Positions 8,728 to 19,203 of a stretch of DNA of 64,000 nt are shown in pieces (within the stretch, counting starts at the first letter, position 1; the number at the start of each line of letters is the position of its first letter). The DNA is from Sphingomonadaceae bacterium (GTDB lineage: Bacteria > Pseudomonadota > Alphaproteobacteria > Sphingomonadales > Sphingomonadaceae). The notes under the pieces were generated by a model. That model searched no databases. It saw nothing but the letters and a program-made list of their open reading frames with translations, and had not been told where the DNA came from. The translations under genes were made by a program, and so were the position numbers. The stretch is from positions 1 to 64,000 of the forward strand of contig CANJBY010000003.1 in assembly GCA_947472735.1 (NCBI GenBank). The letters are read 5' to 3'.

Positions 8728-11700
8728 ATGCCTGACCTTTCGCAGCTTCTCTCTGCCAAGACCCCGCTGACCCTTGCTGCGCTGGCGCGGGGCGCACAGC
8801 CGCTGGTCATGGCCGATCTTGCCCGCGCGGCGCTCGGCAGTTCGGGCAAGGGTCGCGCGGTGTTCGTTGCGGCGGACGATGCGGCAATGCGCGGCGTGGC
8901 CGAAGCCGCCAGCTTTTTTGCGCCGGAACTGGAGGTTATCGACTTCCCGGCGTGGGACTGCCTGCCTTACGACCGGTCCGGTCCGGCCCAGGCGATCAGC
9001 GCGCGGCGGCTGGCGGCCCTGCATCGCTTGCAAGGCAAGGCCAGCGGTCCGCAGCTGCTGGTCACCACGATCAACGCCCTGCTGCAACGCGTGCTGACTC
9101 CGTTCCGCATCCGCGAATCCGTGCGGTTGCTCAAGCCCGGCATCGAGATCGGACGGGAGAGTCTCGTCGCGCTGCTGCAGCGGCAAGGCTACAGCCGCAC
9201 CGACACCGTCGTGGACGCCGGTGAATATGCCCTGCGCGGTTCGATCTTCGACATCTTCCCCTCGGGGCTCGAGCAGGGCCTGCGGCTTGATTTCTTCGGG
9301 GACGAGCTGGAGACGCTGCGGCTGTTCGATCCAGCCAGCCAACGCTCGACCGGCACGCTCGACCAGCATCTCCTGCTCCCCGCCAGCGAGACGCTGATCG
9401 ACGAGGATAGCGTCAAGCGCTTCCGCAGCCGTTATCGCGAGCAGTTCGGCGCCACGGCCACGTCCGACCCGCTGTACCAGGCGGTGAGTGACGGGCGGCG
9501 CCTTGCGGGGATGGAGCATTGGCTGCCGCTGTTTGAAGAGCGGATGGTCACCTTGTTCGATCACCTCTCGGCCGACGATCTGATGGTGATGGACGGTTCC
9601 GCCGTTGGCGCCGCGGACGAGCGGCTGGGCGACATTGCCGATTATCACACCGCTCGTGCGGACACATCGGGCAAGGCGCCCGGCAGTTACCGCCCGCTCG
9701 CTCCCGCCGCACTCTACCTGACGCGCGAGGAGTTCACTTCCGCGCTTGCCGCTCGCCCGATCCACCGGGCCGAGATCTTCGCCCAGCCCGAGGGACCGGG
9801 CGTGATCGACTTCGGCATGAGCGGCAGCCGCGATTTCGCGCCCGAGCGGGCGCGCGGCGACAACGTCTACGAAGCGGCGGCGCGATACCTCACGGGGCGG
9901 GCAAAGCAGGGCCGCAAGGCGATCATTGCCGCTTATTCCGAGGGCAGCCGCGCGCGCATCAGCGCAATCCTGGGCGAAGCGGTGAAGCCTGCCCCGGTCG
10001 CTGCCGAATCCTGGCAGGAAGCGCTCGGTCTGGCCGCCAAGGGGACGCCGGTCGCGCTGGTGCTGCCGATCGAGACCGGCTTTTCCAGCCCAGAGCTGGA
10101 ACTGGTTACCGAGCAGGACATTCTTGGCGACCGGCTGGTGCGCCGCAAGAAACGCCGCAAGGATGCTGATGCCTTCCTGGCAGAGCTGTCCGCGCTCACG
10201 CCCGGCGACCTGGTCGTCCACATGGACCACGGCATCGGCCGCTACGGCGGGCTGCAATCGATCCCGGTAGGCAAGAGCCCGCATGATTGCGTGATGCTGG
10301 AGTATGCCGGCGGGGACAAACTGTATGTCCCGGTCGAAAACATCGACGTGCTCAGTCGCTATGGCAGTGACAGCGAGACCGTTGCGCTCGATCGGCTCGG
10401 GGGTGAGGCCTGGCAGAAGCGCAAGGCCCGGCTCAAGGAGCGCATCCGCGAGATCGCGCACGAGTTGCTCAAGACCGCTGCCGCCCGTGCCCTGCGCCAG
10501 GCGCCGGTGCTGCTGCCCGACGATAGCGCCTACGGCCAGTTCACCGATCGCTTTCCCTGGGCCGAGACCGAAGACCAGGAGCGCTCTATCGAAGACGTGC
10601 TGGGCGATCTCGCTTCGGGCCGGCCGATGGACCGGCTGGTCTGCGGCGATGTCGGTTTCGGCAAGACGGAAGTCGCGTTGCGCGCCGCCTTTGTCGCGGC
10701 CATGGCCGGACAGCAAGTCGTCGTTATCGCGCCGACGACGCTGCTTGCCCGCCAACATTACGCTGGCTTCGTCGAACGGTTTGCCGGCTTCCCGCTGCAG
10801 GTCGGCCGGCTTTCGCGGTTGGTGACCGAAAAGGAGGCCACCGCCACGCGTGCGGGACTGGCCGACGGAACGGTCGACGTCGTGATCGGCACCCATGCCC
10901 TGCTGGCCAAATCGGTTAGCTTCAAGCGGCTCGGGCTGGTGATCGTCGACGAGGAGCAGCGCTTCGGGGTCAATCACAAGGAGCGGCTCAAGCAACTGCG
11001 CGCCGACGTCCACGTCCTGACCCTCACCGCCACCCCGATCCCGAGGACGTTGCAGATGGCGATGTCCGGCCTGCGTGAGCTTTCCACGATCCAGACTCCG
11101 CCGGTCGACCGCCTCGCGGTGCGCACCTATGTGATGGAATGGGACGACATGGTGATGCGCGAGGCTCTGTTGCGCGAACATCACCGCGGCGGGCAGAGCT
11201 TCATCGTCGTACCGCGCATCGCCGACATGCCCGATGTCGAGGAATGGCTGCGCAACACCGTGCCCGAGATCCGCTACGTTTCCGCCCACGGCCAGATGGC
11301 GCCGACCGAAGTGGAAGAGCGGATGAGCGCCTTCTACGAGAAGAAGTACGAAGTGCTGCTTTCCACCACCATCGTCGAAAGCGGGCTCGACATCCCCAGC
11401 GCCAACACGATCATCATTCACCGGGCCGACCGGTTCGGCCTGGCGCAGCTTTACCAGCTGCGGGGGCGGGTTGGCCGCGCCAAGCTGCGGGCCTACGCCT
11501 ATCTGACGACCCCGCCCGACACGCAGCTGTCGGTGGTTGCCGAAAAGCGCCTAAAGGTGCTGGGCGATCTCGATTCACTTGGCGCCGGGTTCCAGCTGGC
11601 CAGCCACGATCTCGATATCCGGGGCGCCGGCAACCTGCTGGGTGATGAGCAATCGGGCCATATCCGTGAGGTCGGGTTCGAACTGTATCAGTCAATGCTG

Positions 11701-12222
11701 GAGGATGCGATCCTCGCCGCCAAGGCGGGAGAGCTGGGCCTGGCCAAGGATCGCAGCGGACAATCGCCGCAGATCACAGTCGATGCGCCCATCATGATCC
11801 CTGAAGCATACGTTCCCGATCTGGCGGTGCGGATGGCGCTCTACCGGCGCCTCAACGATGCCGAGGACCAGGAAACCATCGACTCGCTTGCCGCCGAGAT
11901 GATCGATCGCTTCGGACCACTGCCCGATGCCACCGCCAACCTGGTCAAGCTCATCGAAATCAAGCGCCAGGCAATCGAAGCGCATATCGCCAAGATCGAC
12001 GTGGGCGCGAAGGGCTCGCTGGTCACGTTCCACGGCGACAGCTTCCCCGATCCGGCCGGGCTGGTCGCCTATGCCCAGCGGCTGGAAGGCACGATCAAAC
12101 TGCGCCCTGACAGCAAGATCGTGGTGACCCGCGTCTGGGGCGACCCACAAGCCCGGCTTAACGGGCTGTATCAGCTGACCAAGGGACTGAGCGCGATCGC
12201 GAAAAAGGCCAAGGCGAGCTAG
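8728..12222 (+). CDS. mfd: transcription-repair coupling factor
   Basis: 1164-aa protein with UvrB-like N-term, CarD-like RID (LTPGDLVVHMDHGIGRYGGL) and RecG-like helicase motifs. Confidence 0.97.
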   Translation: MPDLSQLLSAKTPLTLAALARGAQPLVMADLARAALGSSGKGRAVFVAADDAAMRGVAEAASFFAPELEVIDFPAWDCLPYDRSGPAQAISARRLAALHRLQGKASGPQLLVTTINALLQRVLTPFRIRESVRLLKPGIEIGRESLVALLQRQGYSRTDTVVDAGEYALRGSIFDIFPSGLEQGLRLDFFGDELETLRLFDPASQRSTGTLDQHLLLPASETLIDEDSVKRFRSRYREQFGATATSDPLYQAVSDGRRLAGMEHWLPLFEERMVTLFDHLSADDLMVMDGSAVGAADERLGDIADYHTARADTSGKAPGSYRPLAPAALYLTREEFTSALAARPIHRAEIFAQPEGPGVIDFGMSGSRDFAPERARGDNVYEAAARYLTGRAKQGRKAIIAAYSEGSRARISAILGEAVKPAPVAAESWQEALGLAAKGTPVALVLPIETGFSSPELELVTEQDILGDRLVRRKKRRKDADAFLAELSALTPGDLVVHMDHGIGRYGGLQSIPVGKSPHDCVMLEYAGGDKLYVPVENIDVLSRYGSDSETVALDRLGGEAWQKRKARLKERIREIAHELLKTAAARALRQAPVLLPDDSAYGQFTDRFPWAETEDQERSIEDVLGDLASGRPMDRLVCGDVGFGKTEVALRAAFVAAMAGQQVVVIAPTTLLARQHYAGFVERFAGFPLQVGRLSRLVTEKEATATRAGLADGTVDVVIGTHALLAKSVSFKRLGLVIVDEEQRFGVNHKERLKQLRADVHVLTLTATPIPRTLQMAMSGLRELSTIQTPPVDRLAVRTYVMEWDDMVMREALLREHHRGGQSFIVVPRIADMPDVEEWLRNTVPEIRYVSAHGQMAPTEVEERMSAFYEKKYEVLLSTTIVESGLDIPSANTIIIHRADRFGLAQLYQLRGRVGRAKLRAYAYLTTPPDTQLSVVAEKRLKVLGDLDSLGAGFQLASHDLDIRGAGNLLGDEQSGHIREVGFELYQSMLEDAILAAKAGELGLAKDRSGQSPQITVDAPIMIPEAYVPDLAVRMALYRRLNDAEDQETIDSLAAEMIDRFGPLPDATANLVKLIEIKRQAIEAHIAKIDVGAKGSLVTFHGDSFPDPAGLVAYAQRLEGTIKLRPDSKIVVTRVWGDPQARLNGLYQLTKGLSAIAKKAKAS

Positions 12223-12224
12223 CG

Positions 12225-13051
12225 CTATTTGCCGTACAGGGACGGAATTCCGCGGTTTGAAGTGCCCCAGGTGCCGATGGCCGCGGTGGCGAGCAGCTTG
12301 CCGCCTTCGCGGGTGATCGTCATCGGCGTGCTTTCCGCGCGCTTGAAGCCATAGTCATCGCCATTGCGCAGGCGTTTGACCTCCTGCGTCGAACCCGGCA
12401 CCCGGATCACGTTGCGCCCGCGATAAGGCTCCACTTCGGCATAGAGCCCGTCGATCAGGTCATCAGCAAAGTAGAGCTGGGTGTCAAAGATCTGCCACTC
12501 GTGGAATATCTTCACGTGGATGTGGGTAGTGCGCGCTGCATACATCAGCGGTGCGGCAGCCGAGACCACTTCCCACCCGGGAACGATCGTTTCGAATTCG
12601 ACAGTGCCGGTCGCATCGGCCTGCTGGTGCCCGCGCAGGAAGGTCTCGCCTGCAGTGATTCGATCCTGCAGGCCCGCGCCGACGTTGGAATATTCGCCCT
12701 TGGCGTTGGCGTGCCAGATATCGACGACGGCCCCGGATATCGGCGTGCATCCGACCCCGCCGCCCAGATTGCCCAGGCTTATACGCAAGGTCAGCGGTAC
12801 GCCGGCATGGTGCTCGGTGATATCGCGGCGCAGCGGCGAGACGGGGTTATAACGGGGTTATAGAAGGGCCCTTCTTCAGCCGGGCGAATCATCGCGCAGT
12901 TGAACCGCTGCGCAGTACGATTGCTCAAGAGCATTTCGTTGAACTGATCCCCCGTGACCGGAGGCCGGCCATCAGCCAGCGCAATCCCGCCTACCGTTGC
13001 CCCGATCAACGCGCTTGCGCCGCCGATGAATGTGCGTCTGCCGATAGTCAT
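12225..13051 (-). pseudogene. intradiol ring-cleavage dioxygenase-like protein with Tat-like signal, frameshifted by an 11-bp tandem duplication
   Basis: ORFs 12791..13051 (MTIGRRTFIGGASALIG...EEGPFYNP) and 12225..12788 (RISLGNLGGGVGCTPISGAVVDIWHANAKGEYSN...) are in different frames; ACGGGGTTATA occurs twice in tandem at 12841..12862; deleting one copy gives EEGPFYNPVSPLRRDITEHHAGVPLTLRISLG. Confidence 0.85.
12841..12862. repeat. exact 11-bp direct tandem duplication ACGGGGTTATA x2
   Basis: Read directly from the sequence. Confidence 0.97.
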
Positions 13052-13156
13052 GCCGGATCCTTCTCCCCTGGGGCCGCCGCAATTACGCAGGTCTTGTGCC
13101 GCCCCGGCGGATTATCACCCGCCTATTCTAGGGTCCAGACAAATTGGAGACGGCAT

Positions 13157-14479
13157 TCAACTAGCCAGTGCCACCAGCGCCGCGGAAGACATCGGATGCG
13201 CCCGGAGAAAGCCCTGGTAGAGCGCGCAGCCCTCACGGGCGACCAGTTGGCGCTGTTCCTCAACCTCAACGCCCTCGACGATTACTGCCAGCTCGAGCGC
13301 GTGGGCCATGGCGACGATCGCGCGCAGGACCGCCAGGTCGCGCGGATCCTCGCCGATCCCGTCGATCATCGAGCGGTCGAGCTTGAGGTAATGCAGTGGG
13401 AGCAGCTTCAGGTAGCGAAAGTTGCAGAAGCCCGCACCGAAATCGTCGAGCGCAATGCGGATTCCGTCACCGGCAAGCCGGCCAAGCTCCGCACTGGCAA
13501 CCTGAATGTCGGAAAGCAGGACTTGCTCGGTCACTTCCAGCGTCAAACGCCGTGGCGGGAAGCCCGATTCCGCCAGGACGGCCCGAAACTCGTCAGCGAA
13601 GCTGCCGCTGGCCAGATCGCTTGGGGTGACGTTGAGCGAAAGCCGCAGGTGCTCCGGCCAGTCCCGCGCCCCGGCCAGTGCCCGCATTGCGATGTGGCTC
13701 GAAAGCTGGGCGACGTAGTCCATCCGCTCTGCCACGGCGAACAGTGTGCCGGCCCCGATCCGGCCCAGCGCAGGATGGTTCCACCGGGCGAGCGCCTCCG
13801 CTCCGACCAGACGGTCGTCGGCCAGCGAGAATTGCGGCTGATAGACAATCTCGATCTCGTCGCGGTCGATCGTATCGAGCAAGTCGGCCTCGAGCTGCGC
13901 GGCGGTGCGACCCGCACGCAGTGCCTCACCGTCGGCCCAGGCGATCCGCCGTCCTTGCTGCCGCTGGACGCTGGTCAAGGTTTGCGCGAGCCGATCAAGC
14001 ACCGATTCGGCCCCTTCTCCCGGCAAGCCGCAAAGCAGGGCGATGCGCGGCGAGAGGCGCAACGACCCGCCGCCGGTGCGTGCCATCGGACGGGCGATGC
14101 GTTCAGCCAGCTGCTCGGCGAAGAACTGCCACCGTTCGCGGCTGCAGGCCTCGTCGGCGACCAGCAGGAAACTTCCCCCGCCGCCGCGCGCGGCCAGCCA
14201 GTGCCCGTCGAGCTCGCTTGCCGCGAAATGACTGAGCGTAGCGGCTACTTCTGCCAGCACGGCATCGCCGGTGGCCGCACCATAAGCGAGGTTGATCGTG
14301 TCGAACCGTTGCAGGCCCAGCAGCAGGGCGTGAACCGTGGCCGGTGATTCGCCCTCGTGCGCCTTGCTCCAAAGTTCGAGCCGGGCACGCGCCGTCTCGA
14401 GGTCCGGAAGCCCGGTCAAGGCATCGCGGGCCAGCTCGGGCGGGAGGAATTGCGGATCCAGCATCGTGCGCGCGATCAT
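13157..14479 (-). CDS. degenerate GGDEF + EAL domain protein (putative c-di-GMP phosphodiesterase)
   Basis: EAL catalytic signatures retained (GAEALARW, NVTPSDL, LEVTEQ, DDFGAG, LKLDRSMI, VEGVE, YQGFLRA); GGDEF site replaced by RGGGGSF. Confidence 0.9.
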   Translation of the reverse strand: MIARTMLDPQFLPPELARDALTGLPDLETARARLELWSKAHEGESPATVHALLLGLQRFDTINLAYGAATGDAVLAEVAATLSHFAASELDGHWLAARGGGGSFLLVADEACSRERWQFFAEQLAERIARPMARTGGGSLRLSPRIALLCGLPGEGAESVLDRLAQTLTSVQRQQGRRIAWADGEALRAGRTAAQLEADLLDTIDRDEIEIVYQPQFSLADDRLVGAEALARWNHPALGRIGAGTLFAVAERMDYVAQLSSHIAMRALAGARDWPEHLRLSLNVTPSDLASGSFADEFRAVLAESGFPPRRLTLEVTEQVLLSDIQVASAELGRLAGDGIRIALDDFGAGFCNFRYLKLLPLHYLKLDRSMIDGIGEDPRDLAVLRAIVAMAHALELAVIVEGVEVEEQRQLVAREGCALYQGFLRAHPMSSAALVALAS

Positions 14480-14543
14480 AATGACAAAGCCTGAAGCATT
14501 CCTTGCGTTGCCAACGGTGCGGTGCCGTGCTTATCAGCGCCCC

Positions 14544-15323
14544 ATGCGCAAGGATCTGAAGCTCGCCCTGCTGGTCTCCGACAGTGCCAAGGCGCAGGAC
14601 GGCGCCGAGCCGCTGCGCGATGCCCACGACTGGGTGAAGCCGGAGGATGCCGAAGCCTTTGTGGTACTCGGCGGTGATGGCTTCATGCTGCACGTGCTGC
14701 ACCAGATGCTTGACGAAGACCGGCTCTTGCCTTGCTACGGTTTGAACCTGGGCACAGTCGGCTTTCTGATGAACCGCAACCGGTCCACCCGGTCGATTGC
14801 CGAGCGGGTTGGGCGGGCCAGCAAGGTTTCGGTGCGCCCCTTGAAGATGACAGCGGTGACGCAGGACAACTACTCCTGCACTTTCTATGCGATCAACGAA
14901 GTTTCCCTGCTGCGCGAAACCCGCCAGTCGGCGAAGCTCGAGGTCAAGGTCAACGGCAAGGTGCGCATGCCGGAGCTGGCTGGTGACGGGGTGCTGGTGG
15001 CGACCCCGGCGGGCTCCACCGCTTACAATCTCTCCGCGAACGGGCCGATCCTGCCGATGGGCTCCAACATGCTCGCCCTCACCCCGATTTCCCCGTTCCG
15101 GCCCCGCCGTTGGAAGGGCGCGATCCTGCCTGATAGCGCCGAGGTGGAATTTCGCGTGCGCGAGCCCAGCAAGCGCCCGGTTGCTGCGGTGGCCGACCAG
15201 AAGGAAGTGCGCGACGTCAAGGACGTGAAGATCACCGCCGCGCGTGACAAGGAATTGACCTTGCTGTTCGATCCCGGCGCGAGTCTGGAAGAGCGCGTCT
15301 TCGCCGAGCAGTTTCAGGTCTGA
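14544..15323 (+). CDS. nadK: NAD kinase
   Basis: VVLGGDGFMLHVLHQML, GLNLGTVGFLMN, TPAGSTAYNLSANGPILP motifs. Confidence 0.93.
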   Translation: MRKDLKLALLVSDSAKAQDGAEPLRDAHDWVKPEDAEAFVVLGGDGFMLHVLHQMLDEDRLLPCYGLNLGTVGFLMNRNRSTRSIAERVGRASKVSVRPLKMTAVTQDNYSCTFYAINEVSLLRETRQSAKLEVKVNGKVRMPELAGDGVLVATPAGSTAYNLSANGPILPMGSNMLALTPISPFRPRRWKGAILPDSAEVEFRVREPSKRPVAAVADQKEVRDVKDVKITAARDKELTLLFDPGASLEERVFAEQFQV

Positions 15324-15398
15324 CGGGCTTGCCAAACTGCAATGCAGTGTTATAGGCGCACCCCTCTGCCCGGCATAAGCCGTCTTTGGCCGGGTTGC

Positions 15399-15473
15399 TC
15401 CCCGATAGCTCAGCGGTAGAGTAGGTGACTGTTAATCACTTGGTCGTTGGTTCGAATCCAACTCGGGGAGCCA
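15399..15473 (+). tRNA. tRNA-Asn (anticodon GTT), CCA encoded
   Basis: TCCCCGA...TCGGGGA acceptor stem, GGTTCGAATCC T-arm, GTGAC-TGTTAAT-CAC anticodon arm, genomic CCA. Confidence 0.97.
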
Positions 15474-15573
15474 CTTTCTTTCAGCGCCGGATCGGCCCGC
15501 ATCCGATTGCACGCTGCCCGGCGCGTGCATCGGCAAGGGTGGAATTCAAGGCGGCGCGCTTGGAGGACCTGCG

Positions 15574-16749
15574 ATGACAACTCCTGCTGCCGGCATGGAC
15601 GCCGGGAGTTTCGAGCAGTTCCTCGAACAGCTCCAGCGCTACGTGCGCGAGCGGCTGGTCCCGGCCGAACGCGAAGTGATCGCCGCTGACGCGGTCCCTC
15701 AGGCCATCCGTGACGAGTTGCGCGAAATGGGGCTGTTCGCGCTATCCACGCCCGAGGAATTCGGCGGCGCGGGGATGAACGCTGCGCAGTACGTCCGCAC
15801 GATCCACTGCATAAGCTATGCGATGCCGGCCTATCGCGCTGCGATCTCGATCAACACCGGGATGGTCTGCTCCGCCTTCAAGAACGGCGGCACGGCCGAG
15901 CAGAAAGCCGAATGGCTGCCGCGCCTGGCCAACGGGGAAATCGCCTGCTTTGCGTTGACCGAACCCGGCTCGGGCTCGGACTCGGCGGCGATGCAGACGA
16001 TGGCGGTAAAGACCGACAATGGCTGGGTGCTCAACGGCACCAAGCGCTACATCACCAATGCACCTTATGCGCGGGTCGCGATCGTGATGGCCCGCACCGC
16101 GAAAGAAACGCTGCCCAAGAACGCCCACGTCTCGGCCTTCATCGTGCCGATGGGCACGCCCGGCGTCGCGGTCGGGAAGCCCGACAAGAAAATGGGCATG
16201 GCCGGGAGCCAGATCGCCGACGTCATCCTGGAGGACGTTCACTTGCCGGACGCGGCCCTGCTCGGCGGGACCACCGGCACCGGCTTTGCCCTCGCCATGC
16301 GCAGCCTCGATACCGGGCGCATGTCGATCGGCGCGGCCGCCACCGGCTACGCCCGCCGCGCGCTCGACAGCGCACTGCGCTATGCCACCGAACGCAAGGC
16401 CTTCGGCGAGCCGATCGCGAATTTCCAGCTGATCCAGCAGATGCTCGCCGAAAGCGAGATCGAGATCTATGCCGCCGAGGCCATGATGGCCGACGTCACT
16501 GCCCGCGCCGATGCCGGCGAGAACGTGCTCCGCCGCGCCGCCGCCTTCAAGGTCTTCGCCAGCGAGATGTGCGGGCGCGTGGTTGACCGCTGCGTCCAGA
16601 TCCACGGCGGCGCGGGCTATCTAGCCGAATACGATGCCGAACGCTTCTTCCGTGATGCCCGGATTTTCCGCATTTACGAAGGCACCACCCAGATCCTGCA
16701 ATTGCAGATCGCCAAGCACATGCTGCGCGAATTCGCCGCCAGCGCCTGA
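15574..16749 (+). CDS. acyl-CoA dehydrogenase
   Basis: CFALTEPGSGSDSAAMQT, CVQIHGGAGYLAEYDAERFFRDARIFRIYEGTTQI. Confidence 0.95.
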   Translation: MTTPAAGMDAGSFEQFLEQLQRYVRERLVPAEREVIAADAVPQAIRDELREMGLFALSTPEEFGGAGMNAAQYVRTIHCISYAMPAYRAAISINTGMVCSAFKNGGTAEQKAEWLPRLANGEIACFALTEPGSGSDSAAMQTMAVKTDNGWVLNGTKRYITNAPYARVAIVMARTAKETLPKNAHVSAFIVPMGTPGVAVGKPDKKMGMAGSQIADVILEDVHLPDAALLGGTTGTGFALAMRSLDTGRMSIGAAATGYARRALDSALRYATERKAFGEPIANFQLIQQMLAESEIEIYAAEAMMADVTARADAGENVLRRAAAFKVFASEMCGRVVDRCVQIHGGAGYLAEYDAERFFRDARIFRIYEGTTQILQLQIAKHMLREFAASA

Positions 16750-16773
16750 CCGAACCCGAAGGAACCCCGCTCC

Positions 16774-17988
16774 ATGACCCTCCGGCGTGTCGCCATCGTC
16801 GATCCCGTTCGCACCGCTGTCGGCAAGTTCGGCGGCGGCTTGTCCGATCTGCCGGCGGGAGAACTTGCCGCTGTCGTGATCAAGGCCCTGGTCGAACGCA
16901 GCGGCATCGATCCGGAGCGCGTCGATGACGTCATCTTCGCGCAGGGCTATCCCAACGGCGAAGCGCCCTGCGTCGCGCGCTGGGCGTGGCTGGCGGCCGG
17001 CATGCCAATCACGGTTCCCGGCTATCAGCTCGACCGGCGCTGCGGATCCGGCCTGCAAGCCGTGATTGACGCAGCGATGATGGTCCAGACCGGGGCCGCG
17101 GATGTGGTCATGGCGGGCGGGGTGGAGTCCATGTCAAACGTGGAGCACTACACCACCAAGCTGCGCAAGGGTGTGCGCGCCGGCAATCTCGAGCTGCTCG
17201 ACAGGCTGACGCGGGCGCGGCTGATGTCGCAGCCGGCGGCGCGTTTTGGGGTGATTTCGGGGATGATCGAAACCGCGGAAAACTGCGCGAAGGATTTCGA
17301 CATCACGCGCGAACAAGCCGATGCCTATGCCTTGCGGTCGCATCAGCGGGCTGCAGCCGCATGGGAACGCGGCGCGTTCTCAGACGAGGTCGTTCCGGTT
17401 GCCATCCCCCAGCGCAAGGGTGACCCGGTCCTGTTCGCCCACGACGAAGGCTACCGCGCCGATACCACGCTGGAATCGCTCGCGGCGCTCAGACCGCTTG
17501 AAGGCGGAGTGGTCACGGCGGGCAATGCCAGCCAGCAGAACGACGCCGCAGCAGCCTGCCTCGTCGTCGCCGAGGATATGCTGGCCCCGCTCGGGCTCGA
17601 GCCCATCGCCTGGTTCCATAGCTGGGCGGCAGCGGGCTGCGAGCCGAGCCGGATGGGCATCGGGCCCGTTCCGGCTGTAGGTCGCCTTTTCCGCCGCAGC
17701 GGCCTGGGCTGGAATGACATCGATCTGGTCGAGCTGAACGAAGCTTTCGCGCCGCAAGTGCTCGCGGTGCTCAAGGGCTGGGGCTGGAGCGCAGACGACA
17801 GCCGCCTCGACATGCTCAACGTCAACGGCTCGGGCATCTCGCTCGGTCATCCGATCGGGGCCACGGGCATCAGGATCCTTGCCAATCTCACGCGCGAACT
17901 GGCGCGGCGCGGAGGGCGCTACGGGCTTGAGACGATGTGCATCGGCGGCGGACAAGGCATTGCTGCCCTGTTCGAACGCGCGGCCTAG
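16774..17988 (+). CDS. acetyl-CoA C-acetyltransferase (thiolase)
   Basis: DRRCGSGLQAV, NVNGSGISLGHPIGATGIRI, CIGGGQGIA thiolase signatures. Confidence 0.93.
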   Translation: MTLRRVAIVDPVRTAVGKFGGGLSDLPAGELAAVVIKALVERSGIDPERVDDVIFAQGYPNGEAPCVARWAWLAAGMPITVPGYQLDRRCGSGLQAVIDAAMMVQTGAADVVMAGGVESMSNVEHYTTKLRKGVRAGNLELLDRLTRARLMSQPAARFGVISGMIETAENCAKDFDITREQADAYALRSHQRAAAAWERGAFSDEVVPVAIPQRKGDPVLFAHDEGYRADTTLESLAALRPLEGGVVTAGNASQQNDAAAACLVVAEDMLAPLGLEPIAWFHSWAAAGCEPSRMGIGPVPAVGRLFRRSGLGWNDIDLVELNEAFAPQVLAVLKGWGWSADDSRLDMLNVNGSGISLGHPIGATGIRILANLTRELARRGGRYGLETMCIGGGQGIAALFERAA

Positions 17989-17997
17989 CGAACAGCC

Positions 17998-19203
17998 TCA
18001 GCGCAGCGAGACGACATTGTCCGTAACGCGCGGATCGCGGCGATCGCCGTAATACTGGCTCGCCATCGGTTCGTCCGCGGCTTCGACAGTCACGCCCTGA
18101 CCGAAACCATTGAATGCCGTGCGCATCGCGGCGCCATAGGCACCGAGCATGCCGATCTCGATGAAGTCGCCCGCCCGGGTATCCGCTGGCAGCATGAACG
18201 GACCTTCCATGTAGTCCATGTCATCGCAGGTCGGCCCGAAGAAGCTGAACTCGGCCTCGTCAGTGTCAGCCTCGTCCCGCAGCAGCTTGACCGGGAAGAC
18301 CCAGCCGACATGCGCCGCATCGAACAGTGCGCCATAAGCGCCGTCGTTGATGTAGAGCTCATCACCGCGCCGCTTCTCGACCTTGACCACCATCGAGTTG
18401 TACTCGGCACAGAGCGCGCGGCCTGGTTCGCACCAGAGCTCCGACGAATAGGAAATCGGCAGCGATTCAGACGCGCGGTGGATCGCCGCGAAGAAGTCCT
18501 CCAGCGGCGGCGGCTCCATGCCGGGATAGATCGAGGGGAAGCCCCCGCCGACGTCGATGATGTCGACCGTGACTGCCGCGTCGACAATCGCCGCGCGGAC
18601 CCGCTCCAGCGCCTGGACATAGGCGAATGGCGTCATCGCCTGCGAACCGACGTGGAAGCAGATGCCAAGCGCATCGGCGACCTGGCGGGTTGCTTGCAGC
18701 AGCGGGGCGGCATCGACCAGGTCGACGCCAAACTTGGCGGCAAGGCTGAGCTTGGAGTGGTCCGAAGACACCCGCAGGCGCACGCAGAGCGAAAGATCTT
18801 CCGCCCCGGTGCCGTCTTCGTTGCGCGTTGCAGCGACGATCTTCTCCAGTTCCTCGTGCGTATCGAGGCTGAAGGTACGTACGCCATGAACTTTGTACGC
18901 CTCGGTGATCGCGCTCGCGGTCTTCACCGGGTGCATGAAGCATAGCACGGCCGCGGGCAGTGTGGCGCGGACCAGCCGCACCTCGGCGATCGAGGCAACG
19001 TCGAAATGCGTTATTCCGGCATCCCACAGCACCCGCAGCAGAGCGGGCGAAGGGTTGGCCTTCACCGCATAGAGCGACTTGCCCGGAAACTTCTCGACAA
19101 AGAAGCGGGCAGCGCGCGCGGCGGCGTGCGGGCGATTCAGGATAACGGGTTCGTCGGGCGAAAGAGCGCGAACTACAGCCGATGCATCAGGAAAATGGTG
19201 CAA
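17998..19203 (-). CDS. fold-type III PLP-dependent ornithine/lysine decarboxylase
   Basis: SLYAVKANPSPALLRVL (PLP Lys), FHVGSQAMTP, DVGGGFPSIYPG, EPGRALCAE, FGPTCDDMDYM; start is TTG or further downstream. Confidence 0.92.
   Translation of the reverse strand: MHHFPDASAVVRALSPDEPVILNRPHAAARAARFFVEKFPGKSLYAVKANPSPALLRVLWDAGITHFDVASIAEVRLVRATLPAAVLCFMHPVKTASAITEAYKVHGVRTFSLDTHEELEKIVAATRNEDGTGAEDLSLCVRLRVSSDHSKLSLAAKFGVDLVDAAPLLQATRQVADALGICFHVGSQAMTPFAYVQALERVRAAIVDAAVTVDIIDVGGGFPSIYPGMEPPPLEDFFAAIHRASESLPISYSSELWCEPGRALCAEYNSMVVKVEKRRGDELYINDGAYGALFDAAHVGWVFPVKLLRDEADTDEAEFSFFGPTCDDMDYMEGPFMLPADTRAGDFIEIGMLGAYGAAMRTAFNGFGQGVTVEAADEPMASQYYGDRRDPRVTDNVVSLR

Noticed and set aside
8674-11421. 915-aa minus-strand ORF antisense to mfd
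   Set aside because: Composition (His/Gln/Arg-rich, no family motif) is that of the complementary frame of a high-GC gene; mfd on the plus strand is unambiguous.
15399-15473. tRNA-Asn as an integration site for a mobile element
   Set aside because: No integrase and no repeated tRNA 3' end found nearby; genes on both sides are ordinary chromosomal genes.
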